Shown: piece by piece, positions 10,741 to 22,241 of the stretch
Position numbering within the stretch: the stretch's first letter is position 1
Layout of the letters: the number at the start of each line of letters is the position of its first letter
Source: Agrocybe praecox
Taxonomy: Eukaryota; Basidiomycota; Agaricomycetes; Agaricales; Agrocybaceae
Direction: 5' to 3'
Length of the DNA stretch: 64,000 nucleotides
Assembly (NCBI GenBank): GCA_964017145.1
Contig: OZ024841.1
Span: 1,116,001-1,180,000, forward strand
Position numbers and translations under genes: made by a program
Notes under the pieces: generated by a model
Told to the model about the DNA's origin: nothing
The model's database searches: none
The model's input: the letters and a program-made list of their open reading frames with translations, nothing else

Positions 10741-11590
10741 CTCTCGTCTTTGCGTGCTTCCCCTTCCTCCATTGAACCGTACATAAATATTTTGTAAATA
10801 AGCTTAAAATAGAAAATATATGTTTTTTTTTTGATATGTTTTTCAAAAAAAAAAACAATATATATATATGTTGTCTGACAAATGTCCGAAAATAGTAGTA
10901 ATTGCCGAATAGGGAACTGCTGCTCAAAACACAAGTAGACAAGTTCGCTTTTTTTATATCTAATCTAATCTATACCTGATATATATGTAGAGTAAATATA
11001 GTATGTACAAAAAATGATGATATCATATATAAAAATAGCGCAATGCCTGAAATTGTCAAAATGAGCTATAAATACCACGTCATCCGGTTTTATGTTTCGC
11101 GATCCATCCCCTCCCGTCCTCTTTTGATGGCACAAAGTGCCCCCAAAAATCAAAACATATTCCTACATTATATCTACGCTTTTTTGGCGCCCTGAACGAT
11201 TCCCAACGAAGCGCAGGAGCCCAATTACAGCTTTGGGCACTTCGGGGACACTGTTTCCTGTGTCCGTCTATAAATAACACGTCATCCACTTTTATGTTTT
11301 CCAATCCATCCCGTCCCATCCCTTTTTAGGTGCGCAAACAGCATCAAAAAATCAATATATATATATAGAACCCATATCTGACATATCACAACAAAAAACA
11401 TAACCACTACGCCTGCAACATATAATTACTGTCCGAAAACATCAAAAGCAGCAATGTTTATTGATGTTTGGCAAGGCCAACTGCTCTCTGCCTGCGACAT
11501 CGTGATATATCACTGCCGGGGTGGGCAACTGCCCTGTATGATGTATCAAAAAAAGTGCATATTGCCAGGATTGATACATGAATCTACCAG

Positions 11591-13219
11591 ACAAGGCTGT
11601 TTGACACGCGCGAAGAGGCAACTGCGTACTACAACGGTGCCCTTTTCAGTGGCATGGCTCCCTCATCCACCCCTCTTGTTCCATCAGCTACAGCTCCTGA
11701 TTCCCAGGTCGCCGACCGCCGCCTCGTCCCCGACGCGCATGCTCAGCCCAAGCATGTGGTACAAAAGGCAGACGCAAAGGACCTTCCTGCTTCTCCAGGA
11801 GACAAAGCGAACCCTATTGTTGTTGATACCCCTTTGAAGGCACCGTCTGTCTCTGCTCGCTATCGTCGCATTCTGGCCGCTGCTCGTTCTGTCAACACAC
11901 CTACCCCTACATCTCGTTATAACATGGAAACGGAGGTCCCACGTCGTACTAGCCAGTGTCTTATCAACTTTGCGTCTGCTGCAACTTTGTTGAAGGTTGC
12001 CAACACCTTGAATCTGGGACGTGGACCAGGCAGTTATGCTCTGAACAGACCGGCTCCCCCTCCTCTTCTTCCAGCACCCTCAATCTCTGCTCGTCCAATT
12101 ATTCCTGCACGCGACAGCTCCCCCCCTGTATGGGTCGAAACCGACTCTGACTCCGAAACCAACATTGGAACAGACGAAGAGCTCCGAGATACGGCTCATG
12201 GACCATCTCATGGACTTTGCAAGCACTGTGCGTCTCAACCAACCCTTTGTTGCAAAAATGCAGGGACACGATGCAGTGGGCCTGCTTCAAAAGCAAAGGG
12301 AAAACCTATGCCAATTCATTCTGCGGCAATAGGGAGATCGGCAACTGCACCTCGTGCTAAAACACGAACCGAGGACAAGGCAAACCCAAAAGGCAAGGCG
12401 TCAAACATCCCTGCTCCGAATTTCCCATCCGCTTTGGCAGACCCGACACTCTGGGAGCCTAAGAAAATGTCAAGCCGTGTCCTAGCAGCTGTGGATGCTG
12501 CCTTGCCACTTTTTGCACCTCCCCCGCCTGACAGACTCCCTCCTGCCACCAAGCACATCCCAGCCCCCCTTGCCATACACCCTTCTGTCTCAGCCTCAGC
12601 TCCACCTGCTGTCAACGACCGACCAACCAGCCACACGAGGTCTCATCGAAAGAATGCAACCCCAGGCAAGAAGATGAAGATTTTCTGCAAGTATTATCCT
12701 CCTCTGTACGAGGATATGCCAGAAACAGCTCCCTATTCGGAGCTGGAAGTCACGGACGACGACGACGACGACGCCACCACCGAAGCCAACAAGGAAAATC
12801 TGGATTTCAATACCTCCTGCACGGACAACGAGCAATGCCGCCTACAGGGCAAGGGCAAGGGCAAGGGATCCCCTGAGGACGATGAGGGCACCGACAACGC
12901 CGTGAACCAACTGAAACGAAAAAGCCCATCCACCCCCGTCAACCAGCCAAAGAGACACAATATCGATCAGACCCCCAACATACACGATTACAACGCAATG
13001 CTTGAGGAGGCAACAGCAACCCCCGTACTGACGGCACAAGCCACTGCTACACATACCTTCACTGCTGCTGACTTCGCCCTCAAACTGTTTGCCTCTAGCT
13101 TGTCTGCACCTCTCTCAGTCGCCCACATCATGGCCCCCTTTGCATCTGTCTCCGCTGCACGTTTGGGGCGTGCATCAAGCACAGGCTCAGGAGCTTCTGC
13201 CCCATCATCAGGAAAATGA
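11591..13219 (+). CDS. Hypothetical protein, 3' exon of the split gene
   Basis: Downstream of an AG acceptor (CTACCAG at 11584-11590) the frame reads TRLFDTREEATAYYNGALFSG and then continues without a stop for over 520 codons; an internal ATG at 11654 is the first available start if the 5' exons are lost. The start resembles the end of a viroplasmin-like domain. The rest is disordered and rich in Pro, Ala and Ser, with a Cys-rich patch (CKHC...CCKN) about 195 residues in, basic stretches (SHRKN, PGKKMK), a poly-Asp run and a KGKGKGK stretch. This is nuclear-protein-like composition. I do not recognise a family. The upstream exons lie 5.1 kb away across a TIR element. Confidence 0.6.
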   Translation, partial: TRLFDTREEATAYYNGALFSGMAPSSTPLVPSATAPDSQVADRRLVPDAHAQPKHVVQKADAKDLPASPGDKANPIVVDTPLKAPSVSARYRRILAAARSVNTPTPTSRYNMETEVPRRTSQCLINFASAATLLKVANTLNLGRGPGSYALNRPAPPPLLPAPSISARPIIPARDSSPPVWVETDSDSETNIGTDEELRDTAHGPSHGLCKHCASQPTLCCKNAGTRCSGPASKAKGKPMPIHSAAIGRSATAPRAKTRTEDKANPKGKASNIPAPNFPSALADPTLWEPKKMSSRVLAAVDAALPLFAPPPPDRLPPATKHIPAPLAIHPSVSASAPPAVNDRPTSHTRSHRKNATPGKKMKIFCKYYPPLYEDMPETAPYSELEVTDDDDDDATTEANKENLDFNTSCTDNEQCRLQGKGKGKGSPEDDEGTDNAVNQLKRKSPSTPVNQPKRHNIDQTPNIHDYNAMLEEATATPVLTAQATATHTFTAADFALKLFASSLSAPLSVAHIMAPFASVSAARLGRASSTGSGASAPSSGK

Positions 13220-13874
13220 CCATTATCCCTAGGTGTCCCTCAGGGCATCCAAGGGAGTCCCAGGGAGCTAGGGCATTCAGGGTCTCCTTGGGATTCCTAG
13301 GTTACAGTCATCCTGGAACTAAAATCTGAAACTGTCCCTAAGTTCTCCTTTCGTAAACTTTATTTATTTATCTATTTATAAAGCTCTAACGAACACATTT
13401 GTAATCAACCTTATTCTAAAGTAATATAGAGACTCAATAGAATTGAGAGTTAAGTATAGATTCCTAGTCTATCTTTGAAGCCTTAAATCGTAGCCATTTT
13501 GATAGGTCAAACAAGACACTTTGATAAGTATTTAGTTACGAAAAGAGTTCTTAAGACCTTACAGAATCATTAATGGTCAAAAGTGTTATTATTGCCTTAA
13601 AATATAATTCATTTCAAAAGCATTACTATATTACCAGAAAATAATAAAAGACCAAACAGCATCTTTGTTTCTCTATGACATAGTTCAATTAAACAGAGGT
13701 ATTATATCACCAAAAAATTATTGTTACCATAAAAAGCCCCTGCAGCTCCAAAAAAGGAAATTAAAACCTACAGTGCATATAAGAGTACCCAGGACCGACT
13801 CAATCACATTAAATAGCCCAAAACATTATACATTAAATAGCAAAGAAGAAAACATTGACGGAGAATAGAGCTAT
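13220..13874. other. Intergenic, AT-rich, nothing recognised
   Basis: After the stop at 13217-13219 comes a CCCAGGG-rich stretch (13230-13310) and then AT-rich DNA with no sustained frame. It is likely the shared 3' side of two convergent genes. Confidence 0.6.
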
Positions 13875-15480
13875 TTACAAGGTACTAGCACCTGTAGTGG
13901 ATCCAGTTGAATCCTCTACTTCATCGTGTTGATTCAAAGAAGGGCCTGTTATGAGTGGGTCGTTACTAGAAATAAAAGAGCCAGTGGTTTCGGTGGAAGT
14001 GGAGGCTTGTTTGCTTTGAGCAGCATGAGCAATAGCGCCTAATGCCATAAAATCCACTCCCTCAAAATCATCCTCAACATTGTGAAGATCAGCCCCTGCG
14101 CGACTTTGTGAACTAATTAAAAGCCAAACTTTATCAGTATCAAATAATGACGAACATAATAGAGCCAGTACTTACTAAACGGATTTAAAAAGCTCTTGTT
14201 GAAAGTAATTTGCATAGCCCGAATCCTGGGACTTGGTAACAAAATAGTTCCAGGCCTCTGTATGATGTTTGTATCTAGGGAAATAGATGACTAATAACAT
14301 CAAAATAGTCTTAAAAGAAGGAAATTACTTAGCGTGGCAGTTTTCCTCACTAAAAGGAACCTGAAGCTTGATGCCTGTGACCCACTGCTTTAAGCAGTTT
14401 TCGATATAAAATATAATACCTGAATTAGTGTAAGCTCATTATAAATAAAATTACTTACACATGTTACAATGAGGACGATAACTGGTGCCAGAATTTTTTG
14501 CTTCGCCATCATGATGTTGTAAGTGTTTAGATCAGACTTTGCTTTTCCCGTACAGAACCACTGCTGATGAATAGCCTCCCCAATGATGGGGTTGCCATAG
14601 GGGCGTAAGGTATCAACCTCTCGATTCTGTCAAATATAATGATATAAAACAACAAAAAACAAAAAGAAAACAAAAAAGACGCACTTCAAAGTTAATACCT
14701 CCAAACCTGAATCTCCCCTTTTCCAGCAGGCAAGCGACATAGCCTGCACAGTCTTGAGCCTTTGAAAACTCCCCTGGAAGACCATAATGCCCTGTGATAA
14801 GGTTTTGAACACGATTGGCTAAAGTATTTGTCAGACTGCCTCTGTCATAAATTGCCTAATAATAGATATCCAGATTTAAAGAAATACATGCACACCAGTT
14901 CAGCATAGAACTCACATAGGTGATTAAGCTATCAATGGCGTCCTGGTCCTTATTTTGAATGAGATCTTGCAGAATCTTTTTGAGAATAGGTGTTGAAACT
15001 GCTTGTTTGAGAAGGTCCATGTTAAACCTAGCTCTTTCCGCTGGACCTTTAGGAGGATATGGCATATCTGATTTAAGTATCATAAGAAAATGAATAAGCG
15101 TAAAGAAGTGTGGATGATACCTAGTGCAGCTTGTTGTCGAAAGTGTTTTTTGGCCATTATAGCCAAGGGTAAAACAGTATCGTTGAAGTCTTCTCTCTTG
15201 ATTTTGCCAAACTTTCGGCTACCAGACCTTTTTTTTCTAGAAGAAATATTTTGGCTGCCCTTATCAGCAGAGGACTGTGTAAAAATCTACAGAATACAAA
15301 AGAGTAAGTTATATATAATAGTATAAGAAATATAAGAAACCAAACCCCATTTGAAGCGAACATTGCTTTATAACCTTGACTAAGTTGTGCTTCTTCATCA
15401 TCTTCTTGGTCTTGGTCTTCATTGTCTTCTTCTTGACCATCCTCTGACACATCAGACCTATCATTACCTTTGCTTGGTGA

Positions 15481-15488
15481 GTCTTCTT
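15481..15488. repeat. Target-site duplication, left copy (GTCTTCTT)
   Basis: GTCTTCTT here and at 31235-31242 exactly bracket the composite element. The 8-base length is typical of hAT and KDZ-type insertions. Confidence 0.85.
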
Positions 15489-15890
15489 GAGGTCTTTACT
15501 CTGAGCCACATTTACCAAGTGGTACTGGTCAGACTTTTGACTTGTCTGAGCAGTTCTGAGCGGAAATTTAGGATTTCCCTCCCAGCCATTTGGCTGGAAA
15601 AGACCCCCCAAATGTCCAAGCATTTCCGATCAGAATCACTCAGACAGATCAGAACTGGTCAGACAGCTCAGCTTTCCGAGCTCCAATCCCTATAAATGAT
15701 CGCCTTCATCGATAAGGCCTTGCTGTTCCTGTTGCCGGGTAGCAATTCTTCTCGGCAATATATCTCCGACACAAGAAATAATAATAACAAAGGTCTTTGT
15801 AGGTTTCCATAAAAGATCGGTACATACACATACGTAGAGATTTGACAGTGCTCGTAAAGAGCTTGATCTTTTACTGTACATGATGTTACG

Positions 15891-16925
15891 TTAAATCTCC
15901 CTAGCCTTTCCCTTTGATCTCTTCCTTGTACCAACTCCAACCTCCCCAGCTGGGTTGTCTTCTTGGTTGCCTTCAACCTTGACCGTTGCCGAGCCAACTC
16001 CTAAGTAATAATAATAAGTAATGATGCTTCGACAATAATAATAACCTTAGTAGTATGGTATCACGCACCATTAGAGGTAGATTGTGTGGCAGACGGCACC
16101 GAATCATTAACATTGGAAGACTCGGCGGCATTGACAGCAGCTGTAGGCGCAGATGGAGTACGAGGAGGCTGAGCAGCTGCATTGACGGCAGCAACAGCAG
16201 CAGCCACAGCAGCAGCCACAGCAGCAGCCACAGCCACATCGATCCTGGCTTGTATACCATCTTCCGTCATGATGGCTCCAGCAGCAGATGGCAGAGAAGG
16301 ATGTAGAGGGAAGGCGGCTGATTCTGTTGTATCTCCCGAAGCTTGACCGCCTTGATCCTGGACAGCCAATGCAGAAGAAGTTTGAGTCCCGAGTGCTAGA
16401 TAATTTGTCAGTGCCGTTCTTTGAAAGCCATTTGCAGTAATGTCACTTACCTGGGTCAGATGGCTCAAGCTTGCTTGAAGAACCAGCCACAAAGTCGGGT
16501 TGTTTTAAACCAGTCAAGTCTGGTACAAAAGCCTTTGCCGCACCCACTTGTTCCGAGCGTGTTGGAGTTTGAGGAATGTGCCTGGGTTTCGTCTTGTGAA
16601 TGGTGTTCTTGTGAGGGCTGGTAACTACTTGAGGTGCTTTGCGAAGGATGGTGATAGAGTCAATGCTTCCGACAAATGTGTCATTGGCGTCTGGCCTAGC
16701 GGCTGACACTGCCATGAAATAATGACGCAAGGAGAAGCTGACCTCAACCAAACTTCCAACCAGTCGGTCTTGCAGCACGGAAGGGTCTTCAATGAGTCGT
16801 TCATTCTCATCGTACACGGGCATCCTCGCAACATGGTGGGTCAGCTTCAACTGGTTCCAGTACACGGTGCTCTCAGCATTCACACTATATGCTGCGGTGA
16901 AAGCATTCCTGTCCGGAGCTGTCAT
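15891..16925 (-). CDS. Hypothetical protein with Ala-rich tract (Helitron cargo)
   Basis: ATG at 16925; exons 16925-16451, 16395-16069 and 16000-15891. Their lengths (475+327+110) sum to 912, so the model closes in phase to give 303 residues. The N-terminal 100 residues carry LTHHVARMPVYDENE and VGSLVEVSFSLRHYF. The second of these resembles VGQMVEINFFLFHD in the neighbouring gene at 18824-19762, so the two are probably distant paralogues. The middle has an Ala/Val repeat coded by a GCAGCAGCCACA-type tract near 16180-16240, and the C-terminus is basic (RKRSKGKAR). The upstream exons at 17060-17487 may belong to the same gene, but the junction would be out of phase. No function is known to me. 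Confidence 0.6.
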
Positions 16926-17059
16926 GGTAAAGTTGGTGTCAAAATATAATAAATATGAGTAAGCAGTAAAAAATGTACTATTGTTGTTGGTGTTCTAGGC
17001 ACATACAGAGAAGAAGAATCAATCAGAAATATTCAAAGTTTAGCCAAACAGTAACTTAC

Positions 17060-17487
17060 CCTTTCTTCCCACAAAGGAAACCCCAATCGAATTGAACGTT
17101 CACCTCCTTCGTGTTGAAGAAAGTACAAGCGGCGCGGAGTAGTTGCGATCTGCCCTTGAATAGCCTCCACGCGCAACATAGCGGTGGGCCAATCAGCAGC
17201 GAAGTCGACCGAAGAAGTAGGACATTTGAGTGTGAACATAAGCTTTGCTGTTCTCGCAGCCCTCGTAGGATCGGTAAAGTTTGGATTAAAATTTCCTACG
17301 CTCGAGCAGTAAATATTGATCCATGGCACGTTAAAGCTAGTTATTACTTACCATGGGTATTCAGATATACCTTCTCCGACGAGACTTCGCCAACTATCAC
17401 AGTAAAAACCGGTTGTATAGCGGAATCAGGAGGGCCAATGATGGCAAGCAAATGGCCTCGAAGGCTAACCCAGCGTATAATGGTCAT
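17060..17487 (-). CDS. Hypothetical two-exon frame upstream of the Ala-rich gene
   Basis: ATG at 17487; exon 17487-17352 joins 17295-17060 in phase across a 56-base intron (GTAAGT...CGTAG). It continues to ...LWEER at a GTAAG donor at 17059. Readable blocks are IIGPPDSAIQPVF, DFAADWPTAML and TTPRRLYFLQHEGG. If the donor is used, joining to 16918 puts the next exon out of frame. Either this is the first part of the 15891-16925 gene with a splice site I have missed, or a separate short frame that ends by read-through near 17033. Its orientation and spacing match the other cargo genes. Confidence 0.45.
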
Positions 17488-17891
17488 ATATTGACTGGAT
17501 GAAATGTACTGAGGTAGGTTCATTAGTTGGGCCCTTAAGAAGGGCCCACTAAAAACTATGGGGCTATGGGAAGGGTGTTAGAACGTAATTGACAGAAGCC
17601 AAACTGAAACGCACTTGGAAGCCATTCAAGGGAAAGTAGAATAGGTATAGAAGTGATATTGCTGCTGGCCGATATTTAAAGGGAGGCGTCGCGTTGATTA
17701 TTCCGATGCACGTACTCGCGCGCCAGTATATGAACAGAACCGGTGACTGAAAGACTCAGATGCAATCTCAGGAGCCTGTTTGAAATCTCTAAGATGTGAC
17801 AATTAGGGTTTGATGTATTGCCAAAACAAAAAAACAAAAAAAAAAAAGCGAGATAATGATAACATGTGTAATTTTCCCCATTCTACTGCAT

Positions 17892-18397
17892 CTAAACATC
17901 ACCATGTGTGGCCCTCCTCAACGCTAACAGTGCTCTGTTTGCTGCTGCGCTGCCTCCCATAGCGTATGACACAATGTAAAGAGTGACTTCTCTACTTGAC
18001 GCAAACACATAGGTGTGATAGGTACCTCTTGAAGCGAGTTCCATTCTGCTGGAGAAATTGAGTACTGCCGCACCCTCTGCATTTTGCGCCATGCTGCGCT
18101 CAAGAGTTCTTGCAAGCCGTGCCTCGTAAGTTGAGCCAAGTCGGATCGTGAAACGTATCTGTTGATATTCGCCTGAACCATGGATTCTTTCAAATTCATG
18201 CAAAGTTCGGGCCAGAATAAATTGGACAGCACCGGTTGGGCTGGTAAAATGGCGATACAAGCGGATACCATTTCTGTTCACGAATCCTTGGGCATCTACT
18301 CCAATAACATATACAACAGCTGCCGCAGGTTTCAGAAGGTGGATAAATGATAAAATAAGTAACACGTACGGGTTCCGTCATCCCAAGAATCACTCAT
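17892..18397 (-). CDS. Small hypothetical protein (Helitron cargo)
   Basis: ATG at 18397; exons 18397-18370 and 18319-17892 (28+428=456) close in phase to give 151 residues. The short first exon is MSDSWDDGT. The body carries VYVIGVDAQGFVNRNG and GAVQFILARTLHEFERIHG, then basic stretches and a final LALRRATHGDV. It has no signal peptide and no known domain. It lies in a row of same-strand genes, about 430 bases from the next. Confidence 0.6.
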
Positions 18398-18823
18398 AAT
18401 AAACCCACAGAAACGTTTGATAAACCAAAGTGTCACTAGCAAAGAACAGAAGTTTAGATTAATGGAATACAATGCAGCCTACAACGCACCTTATAGACGG
18501 AGTTATGGAGGCAGAACTCCTTGTAAAAACTCTGGCCATGGCTTTCTGTGATTTTATATCAGTGCTCGAATCAGGCATACATAATAGAAATTTGAATATG
18601 TACCTGCTGATTGCAGTACATAGAAACAATACACCTAGAACTTCTTGAAACACGCTGGACATAGTCAGGAGTAGAGCGCTTGGAGAGATGCAGATGGTAG
18701 CAGGGAGGAAGGATAATCATGATAATTGTATCACGCTGGCACCGGTCACCGGTCACTGTCACTACCGTACAGGGAATCGTATAGCCAATGAAAAAAAAGC
18801 CATGGAAATTCCGATCAATGAAA

Positions 18824-19762
18824 TCATTCAAAGGTTCGTACATTAATGGTCTCTACGGAAGCTCGTAATCCGCTTGTCTTGTCATGAAATAAGAAAAAAT
18901 TAATCTCAACCATCTGGCCAACCATTACCGATGCCCATTCCACCTTATTTGTCACCACCGTGCCGTTGTTCCACAAGGTTATGTGCACAGGCATGTAGCC
19001 ATCCAGAAGCACACCAGAATTGGGAATATGCCCATTGCGTACATCTGGATTACTCGTTAAAAGTTCAAACAATGTATCTTCGAGCAGACACAGAAGGTTA
19101 GAATTTAGAAATAGGAAATTTTGAAAATCAATTGCAAGTAAACCTACCAGATGTACTCCAGGTTGCTTCGTAATCCTTTGGCATTAATTTAGAATTAGTG
19201 CATACATATAAATTAGTTTTGCAACATGCACACCTTTCGAGGACGGAATAACTTGTGCGAGAAACGCAGAGATCTGCCACCATTTTCGGGATCATAGATA
19301 ACAAAGCCATCTGAGATGCCCGGAGTATCATGGAAAAGCGCCTTCAGGGTTTCCAAGTTGTAAATGGCTTTGTCCCATGCAGGTCCAAATATTGGATGAT
19401 CTGGGCGAACAGCCGTGAATTCGCATCTGGCATCCTGCAATGGAATGCTGGGAAAAGCATTGCTGGTACCACCTGTTGAGAGATATACATCACTTGGGGA
19501 CACGGTGGCCACTAGCCTGCACCATAGATGTCCCATACAATGCTCGTTGCAGAGAACGTCTTCCGATGAAGATATTTGTTGCCAATTTGAATGCTGAAGG
19601 AACCGGGGATAGGCAAGATATGACGTGTCGAACTGGATACTGCTCTCGATGCTTTTCCATGATTCTAGACAAGATGTTAGCACTCATGAACCAGATATAA
19701 CCTTGAAAAAGATACATACTCTCGGCTGAGGAGGAACGGTAGCTCAGAAAATTAGATCCCAT
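18824..19762 (-). CDS. Hypothetical protein, distant paralogue of the Ala-rich cargo gene
   Basis: ATG at 19762; exons 19762-19720, 19664-19234, 19175-19148 and 19077-18824 (43+431+28+254=756) give 251 residues with every junction in phase. The middle reads PDHPIFGPAWDKAIYNLETL and DPENGGRSLRFSHKLF. The C-terminal block YMPVHITLWNNGTVV...VGQMVEINFFLFHD aligns by eye with the N-terminal block of the gene at 15891-16925. The very short third exon (28 bases) and correct splice sites throughout suggest an intact gene. The role is unknown. Confidence 0.65.
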
Positions 19763-19825
19763 ACTTGCAAGATAGAGAACATGCAAACTAAAGAAATGAA
19801 TTAATGAATTAAACAGAATAGTATA

Positions 19826-21156
19826 CTAATATATATGATTTTCATCCAATAAAGTTTCCAAATCAGGCATAAAATCTAATGCGGACATATCAATATCAGC
19901 ATGTCGCGCCCACAGGGAGGCGTTCCTTCCTTCGTTTTTACAAAAGACATTGCTGCATGTTCCACCCTCAATTCTCCACATCAAATCTAATTCGCCGAAC
20001 CCATCATCACTGCTGACATGTAATCCAGCATCAAACTTTCCACGAAAACCTCCCCATCGCATAACTCCAATACTTGGAAGATTAAGAGTGCATCTCCATA
20101 ATGCAGGGCATAGAGTTCCACATGATTCGCGATGAGGATTATAGATAGAAGGGTGGTATGAGCGCAATCCAAAATTGAAGTTGCAGAACGGTTCACAATC
20201 ATCGGTATTGTGATAAATGACTAGAGTTTCGTTGCGCGCCAACTGATGTGGATAGAATGAATAGAGTCGGGTGGCCGTGAGGACATGGAACATTGAAGTA
20301 TGGCGCATGGTCAAAATAACTGGTAAGGGGGAAGACGTCTTAGAGAGTACTAGGGAGATAGCTCGGTTGTCAATCTGAAAATATAAATTCAGCAAAGTTA
20401 CAGCAAATTAATCGCGAGAGACATACCCGACGGAATATGCCAAAACGGTCGATCTCTGAGGCATATGTTCCTCTGCAAAACTCAGTAGAAAAGTGGCCAA
20501 ATCCATTGAACGCGAGGAAAGAAGCCCAATCCTGATAATCATCAAGCGAGGTCACAACGAGGTCCAGCTGTTCTGGATTGACAATATCGAGGATAGGCAG
20601 CTGAGGACTCATGATGCACCTGGGGATTCCTCCGACCACTACCGTACCCGATGTCTCCATCTTCTCTAGCGCACTCCGAACAGTTCCAGGACGGAAGAAA
20701 AGCGAGAGGAAAAATTCCACACGCCTGTGCAGTAGGTTATGTACCGCATGTCTTGTCCGCTGAGTAACATATCGTAATCTAACCAGAGATGCGAACGAAC
20801 AGTACTGCAAGATTTGTAAAAGCAACTCGGGAACGTCGTGACACTGAGCATGAGGTCCTTCTCCAAGTAACCACTTGTTTTTTTGCATAAGTGCTTTCTT
20901 CCTAGGTGATGTACGAATGCCTGGAAAAAAAAGTTACATATAGTCATAAATAAGAAATATGGCACACCATAACGCTCAACGCACCTGTACGTGGTGAAGA
21001 TATCATTTCCCAGGCTGGCTGATTCTCGGGAGCTAAGAAAATAACATAAGAAGGAGAGACACAGGCGCAAAAGGTATTAACATTACCTCCTGAAGTTTGA
21101 ACACCCCATATTGCTTTCCTTGAACGTTTTGGTGTGATAGGAGGAGGAAGCGACAT
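19826..21156 (-). CDS. F-box-like protein, four exons (Helitron cargo)
   Basis: ATG at 21156; exons 21156-21087, 21032-20985, 20920-20427 and 20374-19826 (70+48+494+549=1161) close in phase, for 386 residues. After a basic N-terminus (PKRSRK, SPRKKAL) comes an F-box-like segment around residues 55-95: DVPELLLQILQYCSFASLVRLR, with later RTRHAVHNLLHRRVEF. The rest matches, in style, the C-terminal region of the many F-box proteins of agaricomycetes, with ISLVLSKTSSPLPVIL and TMRHTSMFHVLTATRLYSFYP. F-box proteins pair with Skp1 in SCF ubiquitin ligases; the target here is unknown. It lies on the Helitron's minus strand, and no lesion was seen. Confidence 0.75.
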
Positions 21157-21284
21157 CACTGAGATTATGGGAAGCAGAATACAATATGAACACCGTAAGT
21201 GAAGCTTATTTCGAAGGTATACATATACAGCTATGCAAGGAATCCAACGCATGCGGCACATGGATACCGTGTCCAACCATAGAT

Positions 21285-22052
21285 TTATTTGAATTTTAGC
21301 AAACTAGGACAAGGCAAAATAAAAATAAAAATGATTAGCCTGAGTGTTCGGTGTGTACGCAACGAAGACAAATTGTTACCTGGTCAGAAGACCAACGATG
21401 ATCTTGATGTCGTCTGAAACCAAATCAAGTGGTACACCCAGCTCATCGCATTTCACCACCATGAAACTGCCAAGCCATATAAAGTTTGCGTCAGAAAGGA
21501 CTTTTTGCACGAGCGAGTTACAGTCCCATTCATGAAGGTCCGCCGTATTCTATAGATTAGAGAAAGTATGTCATTGGTTCAAGTACAAGAATTTCAAGAC
21601 GACAGGAACGAGAGTACACATACCTGATGATAAAAAATCATCGTGAAGAAGATCTTATCATCCCCTATCCAGATATCAACTGTGTTTCTGCATTCCCACG
21701 TATTTGTTATATGAGAGATCAGGAACGGTGCTCCCGGGAGCCACATCCATACATCCAGATCTCTATGATTTTTGGCTTTTACCATGCTGGCGATTGGAGC
21801 AACTTTGACGATGTAGGGACGACTACACTTAGCACCAAAGAAAAGACAGCTGTACAAGCCATTTTTCTTGTTCTGTATGAATGAAATAGTCCTGTGTCAG
21901 TACACGTAGTAACAAAGTATATAACATACAACAAGATTTACCTTGAAAATCAAGTTCATGGCTGGAATCATGAAATCTATCATTTCGTCGTCTACTGGGT
22001 TTTCGGGTACACGATGAAATTCGTAGGAACTGCGGTAGGCGTGAGTTTGCAT
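21285..22052 (-). CDS. Hypothetical protein, divergent from RepHel
   Basis: ATG at 22052; exons 22052-21942, 21872-21624, 21549-21380 and 21303-21285 (111+249+170+19=549) close in phase for 182 residues. Blocks are NPVDDEMIDFMIPAMN, YIVKVAPIASMVKAK, VWMWLPGAPFLISHITNTW and WLGSFMVVKCDELGVPLD. There is no signal peptide or clear membrane segment. The start is 190 bases from the RepHel ATG on the other strand, so the two probably share a bidirectional promoter. I do not recognise the family. Confidence 0.65.
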
Positions 22053-22241
22053 TCCAGGATGTGTCTACAGAGCCTAAGTCAAAAGGAAAGTGGACGGAAG
22101 AAAGAAAACAATATGTTGTTGAGTAAGATGGGATAAATTTGAAATACTCAATGCCGGTGATACAACACAAGAAAACAGTACCTTGTCCATTACTTGTCCA
22201 TTATTACGCACATTCTTCACGTTTCTACAGCTAGTTCAGCC

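Larger units (their letters stand above)
6453..11574. mobile_element. 5.1-kb TIR DNA element without transposase, nested in a gene
   Basis: About 255 bases at 6453-6707 recur in inverted form at about 11340-11574, with ends TCAATCCTGGCAATATGCAC and its complement. Both sides are flanked by TA (6451-6452 and 11575-11576); the bases ATG/CAT outside TA also mirror each other, so the exact end is uncertain by a few bases. Inside are GC-rich minisatellites (6790-7140 and 10380-10740, in opposite orientation), two MITE-like insertions and a palindromic element. No transposase frame is present, so it is non-autonomous. It separates two parts of one gene. Confidence 0.75.

Noticed and set aside
15489..15690. 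A stand-alone 200-base MITE
   Set aside because: It is the left end of the composite element: the sequence that should follow it is found at 28758, beyond the Helitron.
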